Of a stretch of DNA of 33,040 bases, positions 25,163-32,266 are shown in pieces. The translations under genes were made by a program, and so were the position numbers. Position 1 is the stretch's first letter. Each line of letters starts with the position of its first letter. The stretch is taken from the NCBI RefSeq assembly GCF_937898925.1, contig NZ_CALDKF010000040.1, positions 1 to 33,040 on the forward strand, written 5' to 3'. This stretch comes from an uncultured Methanobrevibacter sp. (lineage in GTDB: Archaea > Methanobacteriota > Methanobacteria > Methanobacteriales > Methanobacteriaceae). The notes beneath the pieces were generated by a model. That model was not told the DNA's origin and searched no databases. It saw nothing but the letters and a program-made list of their open reading frames with translations.

Positions 25163-25200
25163 ATACTCACCTAATTTTGATTAAAATAACCAAAAAATAA

Positions 25201-25210
25201 TATTTATATA
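25201..25210 (-). promoter_or_regulatory. Putative TATA box of hsdS
   Basis: TATATAAATA on the - strand, about 40-50 bases before the hsdS start, giving a very short leader that still holds the GGTGA SD. The same sequence is nearly symmetric and could also drive + strand transcription toward the hairpin array at 25320. Confidence 0.45.
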
Positions 25211-25319
25211 TTATTTTGTAATTACTTGTTCTTAAAGTTAAGGGCAAAAATGATAAAAAAGAGATTGAGAAAATGGAAAATGTGGAAAATGATAGAGTAA
25301 TAAAATGGAAAAGAAAATG

Positions 25320-25541
25320 GGAAAAAAGATAACACCCCCATTACCTTTTTTCCAAAAGAATAAGAATCACCACCAATTCTTATCCTAACTTAAAGAATAT
25401 AATTCACCCCCAAATTATATTCCAGTACATTCAAAGGAGATCAAATATGAACAAAATATCACAAGCAAGTGATTGAATAAGAATCACCCCAATTCCTATT
25501 CAATAATAAGGAATACAATTCACCCCCGGACCATATTCCTT
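25320..25541 (+). ncRNA. Array of five hairpins with shared CACC(C/A)CC loops
   Basis: H1 25320-25353: GGAAAAAAG and TAA pair with TTA and CTTTTTTCC, loop CACCCCCA. H2 25360-25383: ATAAGAAT/ATTCTTAT, loop CACCACCA. H3 25395-25422: GAATATAATT/AATTATATTC, loop CACCCCCA. H4 25473-25503: TTGAATA and GAAT pair with ATTC and TATTCAA, loop CACCCCA. H5 25508-25541: AAGGAATA/TATTCCTT, larger loop containing CACCCCC. The stems differ while the loops are conserved, which argues for selection on loop sequence. On the + strand the loops resemble the 16S anti-SD (ATCACCTCC); on the - strand they read GGGGGTG. T-runs at 25579-25597 could end a + strand transcript. Strand and transcription are not proven. 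Confidence 0.6.
25447..25476 (+). CDS. Nine-codon mini-ORF inside the hairpin array
   Basis: ATG to TGA encoding MNKISQASD, with AAAGGAGATC ending five bases before the ATG, a strong SD. It lies between hairpins H3 and H4, and its stop codon overlaps the left stem of H4, so a ribosome on it would disrupt H4. This resembles a leader peptide, but chance cannot be excluded for so short a frame. Confidence 0.3.
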   Translation: MNKISQASD

Positions 25542-26052
25542 AGCTTATGAATAATGCATAAGATTGATTTCTACCTACTTTTTAATTAACCATTTTTTTA
25601 ATAATTTATGTGCGATATTAATTGGATTAGATCTTATTTTAATCAACCATTAAAATTTAGTGCATATATGAATGAGATAGCAAAAGGTGTTAAAGTTAAA
25701 CAAACAAGAGAGAGGTCGAACTACACTAATTCACTAATGAAACATCTTTAGTTTCTAAATTTTAATGAAACTTTTAATGATTGAAAAAAATAAGCAGACT
25801 TAAATTTACTTAAGTTTTTTCTAATCACAATAAGTATTATACACATACTAGTATATAAATGTTTCGTTCTTAAATTTAATGACACTACTCTAAAATCATA
25901 TGACATATAAATATTTGATGAAAAAATAGAATAAAAAGTTTAAAAAACCAGTGAATAGCTGTAAAAATAAAAAATAGAGCAAATAAACTAAATAAAGCAA
26001 AAAGAAAAAGAAAAAGAAAAAAAGATAATAATTAAATAATTAAATAATCAAA
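25542..26052. other. Noncoding spacer beyond the hairpin array
   Basis: No supported gene. Near-repeats occur: TTTTAATTAACCATT at about 25579 and TTTTAATCAACCATT at about 25638, and TTTTAATGAAACTTTTAATGATT at 25760-25785 (listed as a region). A TATA-like GTATATAAATG sits near 25852-25862 on the + strand with nothing recognisable behind it. The last 130 bases are low-complexity A/T and hold the T-runs that probably terminate nothing on the + strand but flank the stop of the exported protein gene. Confidence 0.4.
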
Positions 26053-26832
26053 TTAATTAAAATCCTTATTAAATGCTTCTGTATCTTCCACACCATTTGT
26101 ATAATGCTTATTGTTCACTTTATCAATGACTTCATTATCACCATGAAGACGATCAATATGATAAAGACCTTTAGAATCAGTGTATTCCCTTATGTAATCT
26201 GAATCCTGACCAGACCAGTAATAACCGGCAGGCACATTACTTGATGAGCTTGATTGGTTTGAAGCTGAACTTGTACTGTCAATTCCAGTATTGACTACAC
26301 TTTGATTAGCTGTAGCGTTTGCAGAAGTTTGATTCTCACCAGTCAAGGTTTCTGTAGTGTTTGTTTCTTCATTGAAATATTGGTAACTAACAGAACCGAT
26401 CATATGCTCTAGCATTTCAGGGTCTTTACAGATTATCAGGATATTGTCATGAGTGACATGATTTCCAATGAAAGCCATATAAGTTCCATTTTCCTCATTA
26501 TGCCAAATGGTTTGATTTCCTAATGTTTCCTGAACGGAATTTGATATGAAATCATTACGGATATACTCCAATTCAACTGCCGCAACCTGATTTCCTTGTG
26601 CACTATTGAAATACATCACAGTCAAATCATGCCGAGTGTCGTTGATTAAGTAAATCCCATTTTTGATAACTGCAGTTGTAGATTGATCACTTATTGGCAT
26701 GTCAATGCTGGAAGAGTCTGTAAGGCTAACCCTATTGTATTTGATGGTTTCATCATAATTCAATAAAAAGAAAGAGCTGGTTAAAACCACAGCAATTACT
26801 AACAATACCAATAATAAACGTCTTAAATCCAC
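26053..26832 (-). CDS. Exported or membrane-anchored protein of unknown function
   Basis: 259 residues. DLRRLLL followed by a hydrophobic segment (about 5-24) is a signal anchor, placing the rest outside the cell. Residues 30-155 form a probable beta-rich domain (GIYLINDTRHDLTVMYFN, ...YMAFIGNHVTHDNILIICK, given as regions). Residues about 156-205 are a Ser/Thr/Asn linker, and the last 50 residues are a small Tyr/Asp-rich tail (YYWSGQ...RLHGDNEVIDKV). At least eight Asn-X-Ser/Thr sequons (NDT, NQT, NGT, NTT, NAT, NQS) suit archaeal N-glycosylation. The start codon is GTG, supported by GGGGAGGT six bases upstream. Family not recognised. Confidence 0.78.
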   Translation of the reverse strand: MDLRRLLLVLLVIAVVLTSSFFLLNYDETIKYNRVSLTDSSSIDMPISDQSTTAVIKNGIYLINDTRHDLTVMYFNSAQGNQVAAVELEYIRNDFISNSVQETLGNQTIWHNEENGTYMAFIGNHVTHDNILIICKDPEMLEHMIGSVSYQYFNEETNTTETLTGENQTSANATANQSVVNTGIDSTSSASNQSSSSSNVPAGYYWSGQDSDYIREYTDSKGLYHIDRLHGDNEVIDKVNNKHYTNGVEDTEAFNKDFN

Positions 26833-27105
26833 ATAAACCTCCCCATAAACTAATTTTTTTAAAACTAGTAATAAAATAGCTTGTTATAATTATTAATTTA
26901 AATTAAATTATTTATAAACTTAACTTAAAAAATAGTCAAAAAAGAGCAAATAATAGGATAAAAAAAGGTAAAAATAGATAAAATTATTAAAATAATAGAA
27001 TAAGAAATTTAAAAAAATAGTATAAAGTGAAAATAATTAAAAAAAGAAAATGAAAAAAAGAAAAATAAGAAAATAAGAAAATAAGAAAATAAGAAAATAC
27101 TAAAA
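26833..27105 (-). repeat. Low-complexity spacer with 9-base tandem repeat
   Basis: Between idsA and the exported protein gene. At 27058-27099 the unit AAGAAAATA is repeated about four times; in the idsA transcript this gives repeated T4 runs just after the stop. The rest is A/T-rich without ORF. Probably an idsA termination region plus the promoter of the next gene. Confidence 0.4.
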
Positions 27106-28101
27106 TTAAGAAGACCTGTCTATAACAAAATCTGCTAAAGCGATAAGCATTGCTTTAGCTTCAGAATCAGGCAATATTTCGAGTACTTTCTTAGCCCCAT
27201 CAACGTTTTCTAAAGCGAGATTGTGAGCATATTCAATGGAGCCATATTTATTGAATAAATCAATAGCCTCTTGTACATTCTCTTGTGAAGAATTTTCTTC
27301 TTTTAAGATTTCAAGTAATCTTTCATGATCTTCGCCTTCAGATTCAGCTAATGCCTTAACAACCATAAGAGTCATTTTACCTTTAGCGATATCACTTCCA
27401 ACAGGTTTTCCAAGGTCTTTCTCATCACTGATTACATCCAAGTAATCGTCTTGGATTTGGAAAGCGGTACCTATCATACGACCATATTCATATAATGCGT
27501 TGACAGTTTCGTCATCTGCTCCACCCATAATTGCTCCTGCTTTGGTAGCTGCAGCAATCAATGCACCTGTTTTCTTAAAGATCATTTCAGAATATTCAGC
27601 TTCCTTCACATCAAAGTTTCCTTCAAAGCTCATATCAGAAGCTTGACCTTCACAGATTTTTACGCAAGCATCTGCAACAGTAGCTAATGCATTTGCAACA
27701 TTTGCAGGGTTTGCATTTTCCTCTTTTGAATCGATTACCATTTCAAATGCTTTTGAGAATAAGGTATCTCCAGCTAAAATAGCTACAGGCTCATCCCATA
27801 CCTTATGTACAGAAGGCATTCCTCTTCTCATGTCATCATCATCCATGATATCGTCATGGATAAGTGAAAAAGTATGAATAAGCTCTAAAGCAGCCGCAGT
27901 TTTCAATGCATCTTCCTTTTTCCCTCCAACTGCTTCCGCAGAGATTAAAGTAAGAGCTGGCCTAAGCATTTTACCGCCAGCTTTAGTTAAGTAAAGACAA
28001 GCATCCTGTAAATCCTGTGGTTCAATAACACTAAGATTCTCTTCAATGGTTTTTACAACATCTTTGGAATATTGTTTTAAGACATCAGTAACATCAGACA
28101 T
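27106..28101 (-). CDS. idsA: Short-chain isoprenyl diphosphate synthase (FPP/GGPP synthase)
   Basis: Condenses IPP with allylic diphosphates to C15/C20 chains used for archaeal ether lipids. The 331 residues fit. The first aspartate-rich motif is DDIMDDDD (83-90), preceded by GGKMLRP (42-48); the second is DDYLD (218-222) in FQIQDDYLD, followed by KDLGKPVGSD. F78, five residues before the first motif, is at the position that influences chain length; archaeal enzymes of this type are often bifunctional FPP/GGPP synthases. The SD is GAGGGAG. It is the last gene of the fni-rnj-idsA run, 111 bases after RNase J. Confidence 0.93.
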   Translation of the reverse strand: MSDVTDVLKQYSKDVVKTIEENLSVIEPQDLQDACLYLTKAGGKMLRPALTLISAEAVGGKKEDALKTAAALELIHTFSLIHDDIMDDDDMRRGMPSVHKVWDEPVAILAGDTLFSKAFEMVIDSKEENANPANVANALATVADACVKICEGQASDMSFEGNFDVKEAEYSEMIFKKTGALIAAATKAGAIMGGADDETVNALYEYGRMIGTAFQIQDDYLDVISDEKDLGKPVGSDIAKGKMTLMVVKALAESEGEDHERLLEILKEENSSQENVQEAIDLFNKYGSIEYAHNLALENVDGAKKVLEILPDSEAKAMLIALADFVIDRSS

Positions 28102-28212
28102 AATTCTCCCTCTAGACTAATATTTATTGAAACTTCATTAAATACTTAATTAAAATAAATTTGTAATAATGATTTTTAAAAGAAATAAGCTCAAATAAGT
28201 TAATTAGATTAA

Positions 28213-29559
28213 CTAGTTGCCATTAAAGACTTGAGCTTGTGCATTTCTTAAAATATGAATATTGTTTCCTATTCTGTATCCCTCTTCCTCTGCAAGCTCT
28301 CCATAAGCAACTAACATATTAAGCTCACCGTGAGCAGGAATGATGTGTTTTGGCTTAAGCATTCTCAAGAAATCCCTGTGGTCTTCACGACCAGCGTGTC
28401 CTGAAACGTGAGCGTTTGCATAGATTCTTGCACCGTTTGCCTTTAGTTTGGATTCAAGAATATGCCTGTTTGCAGCATTGGTTGGATTTGGAATGATAGG
28501 TGCTGAAAATATGACATTGTCTCCTTTCTTTACATTGAATGGAGTTCTTCCACTTGCTATTCTTGGAAGCAATGCATCTGGTTCACCTTGGTGACCAGTG
28601 GTTACAAGCAGGAACTTGTCCCTATCATCTTCAGCTTTCATAAGAGCCTTATTGACTGCTTTAGGAGATCCATAAACATAAGCGTTTGCAGGCAATTTCA
28701 AGATTCCCAAGTTCTGAGCTATTCCACAGAACCTTTCCATGGAACGTCCTAAGAATAGAATTTCCCTATCGCTGTCCTTTGCAATGTCTGCAATGGTTTG
28801 AATCCTTTCAATATGAGATGAAAAGGTAGTTACAATCATACCTTCTTTTGCCTTTAAAGGTTCTCTCATCAAGTCTTCAAGGATTATTCTTGCAACCTTT
28901 TCGGAATATGTTCTGGTTTCAGTGTAGTTGATTGCATTGGTAGTCTCTACAATGAGAGCCAATACTCCTTTTCTACCTAATTCCCTAAGCCTATTGTAAT
29001 CAGGCGGTGGTGAAACCTTTTGGTGATTGTCAAACTTAAAGTCCAATGCATAAACGATAATTCCTTCATTGGTGTGCAATACAGGGAACACAGCTTGAGG
29101 AATACTGTGAGTGGACTGTACAAACTCCAATGTAATGTCCTTGGATAACTTGATCTTGCTTCCAGGATTTAATGGTCTGATTGGATTGTTTACCTTGAAT
29201 TTACGTTCTCCTTTAATTTGCTTTTCAATTAATGCAGTGGTATAAGGGGTTCCAATGATTGGTGCATCGTATCTGTGAGCCAATTTGGCAACAGCACCAA
29301 TGTGGTCTAAGTGACCGTGTGAGAATACTATTCCCTTAACTTTACCGTCTACATCCTTCATGATTGTATCGTCTGGAATTACTCCTCTTTCGATTAAATC
29401 CAAACTATGCATTCTATCAATATCTGTATCTTCGTGAATGCTGATTCTGTCTAAGTGGATACCCATATCAAAGATGATTACATCTTCACCGACTTTTACT
29501 GCAGTCATGTTCTTTCCTACTTCTTCATATCCACCTATTGCAATAACTTCTACAGTCAT
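28213..29559 (-). CDS. rnj: RNase J family ribonuclease
   Basis: A metallo-beta-lactamase/beta-CASP ribonuclease, in euryarchaea a 5'-3' exoribonuclease acting in RNA decay. 448 residues. Zinc ligands lie in SHGHLDH (H81, H83, D85, H86); the beta-CASP part has the Walker-like TTGHQGEPDALL and the late HVSGHAGREDH and PAHGE motifs. The frame opens at 29640, but GGAGGC six bases before ATG at 29559 and the family start (MTVEVIAIGGYEEVGKNM) settle it. It lies between isopentenyl isomerase and idsA, an arrangement I recall from other Methanobacteriales, with no functional explanation evident. Confidence 0.93.
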   Translation of the reverse strand: MTVEVIAIGGYEEVGKNMTAVKVGEDVIIFDMGIHLDRISIHEDTDIDRMHSLDLIERGVIPDDTIMKDVDGKVKGIVFSHGHLDHIGAVAKLAHRYDAPIIGTPYTTALIEKQIKGERKFKVNNPIRPLNPGSKIKLSKDITLEFVQSTHSIPQAVFPVLHTNEGIIVYALDFKFDNHQKVSPPPDYNRLRELGRKGVLALIVETTNAINYTETRTYSEKVARIILEDLMREPLKAKEGMIVTTFSSHIERIQTIADIAKDSDREILFLGRSMERFCGIAQNLGILKLPANAYVYGSPKAVNKALMKAEDDRDKFLLVTTGHQGEPDALLPRIASGRTPFNVKKGDNVIFSAPIIPNPTNAANRHILESKLKANGARIYANAHVSGHAGREDHRDFLRMLKPKHIIPAHGELNMLVAYGELAEEEGYRIGNNIHILRNAQAQVFNGN

Positions 29560-29717
29560 TTTATTGCCTCCTTTTTGTTTTTTCGTATCCGTAAAATAAT
29601 GAGTATAAAATTTTATTTCAAATAATAAGTCACAATGCATTCTAAATATATGAAAATAAGAGTGAAAACTCTTAAATTAAAAAATAGAATTATCTAAGAT
29701 AATCTTTGAATAGATAA

Positions 29718-30767
29718 TTATCTTCTAGCATAAGCTTTTGTATCGAATCCTCTTGCTTCAAGCCAGTTTTTAGTTTCTCCCTTGATTATGAGATTTGAAT
29801 TCTTAAGCTCTTCGATATTTGAAGCTCCAACTAAAAACATAGCTATTCTTAATGATTCGTTGAACCTTTCAATCATTTCCACTAAAGCTTTCTGTCCTTC
29901 ATAAGCTCCTTTAAGTGCAGGTAATGCCATTCCAACAGCATCTGCTCCTAATGCAATAGCTTTTGCAGCATCAAGACCTGAACGAATTCCTCCAGAAGAT
30001 ATAACTGGAATGCCTACGGAATTTACCACTTCTGCAGTGCTTACAGCAGTAGGGATTCCCCAATCCCAGAACAATTCTCCCATATAACGGTCATCAGCAC
30101 GGTAGGTTTCTACAGCAGCCCAGCTTGTTCCTCCAGCACCTTCAACATCAATGAAACTGACTCCTGCCTTTTCAAGTGCAATTGCATCTTCTGCACTGAT
30201 ACCAGTTCCTGTTTCCTTTGCCATAACGGGAACATCTACGCTTTTGCAGATTTCAGCTATTGAATCAAGATATCCTCTACCGTCAACATCTCCTTCAGGC
30301 TGGATTGCTTCTTGGAGTGGATTCAAATGAATTGCCAATATATCGCTGTCCAATATTTCAACAGCATCCTGAGCCAAATCAGATTGAGGCGCTCCAATAT
30401 TACCTAAAACAAGTGCAGATGGAGCATATTCCCTTACAACATCATAAGTGTGTCTTAATTCTGGATTTACAATAGCTGCCCTTTGGCTTCCTACACCTAA
30501 ACCAATTTGCTTGTCTTCTGCAACAATAGCCAATTCCTTATTGATATCCTTTGCAGCAGCATGCCCTCCAGTGATTGCTGTAATGAATAATGGAGATTCC
30601 AATTTCTTTCCGAAAACCTCTGTTGAAATATCAATTTCCTCTTTATGAACTTCAGGCAATGCCCTATGGATCAATTCTATATCCTCAAAGCCTGTAGTTT
30701 TGTCTTTATAATTAACATCATAATTCTTACAAATCATGAGATGTTCTAATTTTCTATCTGAAATCAT
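29718..30767 (-). CDS. fni: Isopentenyl-diphosphate delta-isomerase, type II (FMN)
   Basis: Interconverts IPP and DMAPP using reduced FMN, providing the starter for prenyl chains. 349 residues, TIM-barrel. Typical motifs are FITAITGGH (61-69), GVGSQR (91-96), GNIGAPQ (122-128), HLNPLQEAIQPEGD (147-160) with the conserved Q/E pair, KETGTGIS, VEGAGGTSW and the phosphate-binding SSGGIRSG...GADAVGMA. The SD is AGAGGAAACAATG. A 500-base spacer upstream carries a possible attenuator on the same strand. Downstream lies rnj. Confidence 0.95.
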   Translation of the reverse strand: MISDRKLEHLMICKNYDVNYKDKTTGFEDIELIHRALPEVHKEEIDISTEVFGKKLESPLFITAITGGHAAAKDINKELAIVAEDKQIGLGVGSQRAAIVNPELRHTYDVVREYAPSALVLGNIGAPQSDLAQDAVEILDSDILAIHLNPLQEAIQPEGDVDGRGYLDSIAEICKSVDVPVMAKETGTGISAEDAIALEKAGVSFIDVEGAGGTSWAAVETYRADDRYMGELFWDWGIPTAVSTAEVVNSVGIPVISSGGIRSGLDAAKAIALGADAVGMALPALKGAYEGQKALVEMIERFNESLRIAMFLVGASNIEELKNSNLIIKGETKNWLEARGFDTKAYARR

Positions 30768-31269
30768 TGTTTCCTCTTTTATAATTGATAAGTAATAAGA
30801 ATAATAAGTTTAAAATTAATATGAAGAAATATCAAATCATTAGAACCTAAAAAAAGTAAGTAAAAACATATAATTCCAATATATAAAATTCAATTTTATA
30901 TAAACTATCTTTTAAAATAGCAAATTATTATAAACTTTATAAAAAAGTCCATATCAAATCTAATTCATTCCCTTATCTATTTTAAGCGAATTAGATGAAA
31001 GCATATCAAATGCTTTTACGTGTTTATTAGGTCCCGAATGAATTTAAAAATATTAAAAGCATCACATTAACATTAAAACATTAATTTTAATTTTTTAAAT
31101 TCAAAAATATATGAAATCCATATATTTAACTATTTATAATTTTTTATTTTCATTATATTTAAATATTGGGTAAAAATAGAGCGAATTTGATAAAAAAATT
31201 GTTTAAAAAAAGCTTAAATAATACTAAAAAAGAATAAATGATAGAAAAAAGAATAATAAAGAATTAAAA
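30768..31269 (-). promoter_or_regulatory. fni upstream spacer
   Basis: Mostly A/T-rich. On the - strand TATA-like sequences occur at about 31107-31126, so a start near 31080 would give a leader of about 300 bases containing the structure at 30941-31044. The bases between 30940 and the fni SD are featureless. No ORF with SD is seen on either strand. Confidence 0.35.
30941..31044 (-). ncRNA. Attenuator-like RNA upstream of fni
   Basis: Read on the - strand. The shared 3' arm at 30970-30958 can pair in two exclusive ways. AATTCATTC (31044-31036) pairs with GAATGAATT (30970-30962), enclosing the rest; or ATCTAATTC (30996-30988) pairs with GAATTAGAT (30966-30958), forming a hairpin near a T6 run (30946-30941). 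Between them is a perfect 7-bp hairpin AAAGCAT/ATGCTTT (31016-30998, loop of five). The pairings overlap by five bases. The order is like a transcription attenuator about 175 bases before the fni start. I do not recognise a known riboswitch; C/D-box motifs are absent. Confidence 0.5.
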
Positions 31270-32085
31270 TTATTTTCTGCAAATTTTAGTTCCATTCACT
31301 TCCATACCTTGCAATGCCTTTGCAATGGCTCCTTCCTCATTTGCATTGATGATTTCAGAACTTATTCCATAATCTGCAAGGTCTAAAAGTTCTTTTACCT
31401 TTCCAACCATACCACCAGTCACATCAACATTGGTAGTGGATTCCAAGAACTTGATGTCTTCAATGGAGTTCACTTCATCAATATGGACGGCATCATCATG
31501 TGTTTTAGGGTTTTTGGTATAGACTCCAGCCACATCTGTTCCAAGTACAATCCTATCAGATTTTAGGAACTTAGCAATGTATTGGAGGACTTGATCTCCA
31601 GAGATGACTGCTATCTTCACTTCATCATCAATAACCACATCTCCAAAGAGAACAGGAACAAATCCTTCCCTAAGATATGTCTTTATTAAGTTCAAGTCAA
31701 AGTCATAGATTCTCTTGTTGTGTGAAGTTATAAAGGAAGATGGAGGTATTGCAATAACTGGAATGCCATGTTCAATCAAGGACTCACAGATGATTGAATT
31801 CAATTTCTTGACCTCATTTTGAACTTCTGCAAAGCCTATTCTCTTTTCGAGGTAATCCTTCATTTCAAAAGGCTGTCCAATCTGATACTTTTTAGCAGGA
31901 GGATGGCCGAATGATCCTGCACCATGAACGATTACAAGACCGTCTATCAAGTCATTGCTGATTTCCTCAGCATACAAAGACTGTCTGATTTCCTCTGCAA
32001 TACGATTCAAGTTATCATAATCGACTTTAGGTTCCGCTGAATCCTTTTCAGTTAATATGCTTCCGCCAATCTTTAAAATAATCAT
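31270..32085 (-). CDS. ipk: Isopentenyl phosphate kinase
   Basis: Phosphorylates isopentenyl phosphate to IPP, the last step of the archaeal (modified) mevalonate pathway. 271 residues, amino-acid-kinase fold. Visible are KIGGSILTEKDS (5-16), the GHP-type VHGAGSFGHPPAKKY (53-67) with the catalytic His (H61) that distinguishes IPK, FGDVV, DVAGVYTKNP and the C-terminal TGGMVGKVKELL. It follows mevalonate kinase on the same strand after about 160 bases of A/T repeats. The start is supported by GTGTGATTTTATG. Confidence 0.94.
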   Translation of the reverse strand: MIILKIGGSILTEKDSAEPKVDYDNLNRIAEEIRQSLYAEEISNDLIDGLVIVHGAGSFGHPPAKKYQIGQPFEMKDYLEKRIGFAEVQNEVKKLNSIICESLIEHGIPVIAIPPSSFITSHNKRIYDFDLNLIKTYLREGFVPVLFGDVVIDDEVKIAVISGDQVLQYIAKFLKSDRIVLGTDVAGVYTKNPKTHDDAVHIDEVNSIEDIKFLESTTNVDVTGGMVGKVKELLDLADYGISSEIINANEEGAIAKALQGMEVNGTKICRK

Positions 32086-32099
32086 AAAATCACACTATA

Positions 32100-32200
32100 A
32101 TTAAAAATAATTTTTAAAATAATATTTAAAATAATATTTAAAAAAATATTATAAATAATATTTAAAGAAATATTATAAATAATATTTAAAATAAATTTAG
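32100..32200. repeat. AT-only tandem palindromes between mvk and ipk
   Basis: The palindrome AATATTATAAATAATATT occurs at 32145-32162 and again at 32169-32186 with a 24-base period. It is preceded by a 14-base direct repeat of AATATTTAAAATA type (about 32119-32141). There is almost no G or C. It could melt easily or hold several TATA-like sites for ipk. Confidence 0.5.
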
Positions 32201-32243
32201 AAAAATGAAAAATAATTATAAACAGTTTTCATTGCAATCACAA

Positions 32244-32266
32244 AATCTAAGGTAAAGGAGGAGCCC
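32244..32266 (-). terminator. Hairpin at the mevalonate kinase stop
   Basis: On the - strand AGGAGG pairs with CCTCCT around a GCT centre, inside the last codons (Arg-Ala-Pro-Pro region) of mvk, one of the few GC-rich stems here. No U-run follows directly, so termination is only one reading; it also masks an AGGAGG SD-like sequence. Confidence 0.3.

Noticed and set aside
25320..25541. CRISPR-like array
   Set aside because: The repeated part is only the 7-8 base loop; stems and spacing vary, and there is no constant repeat with unique spacers and no cas gene.
30941..31044. C/D-box or H/ACA guide RNA
   Set aside because: No convincing box C (RUGAUGA) with box D (CUGA), and no ACA at the right place after a hairpin; the competing stems fit an attenuator better.
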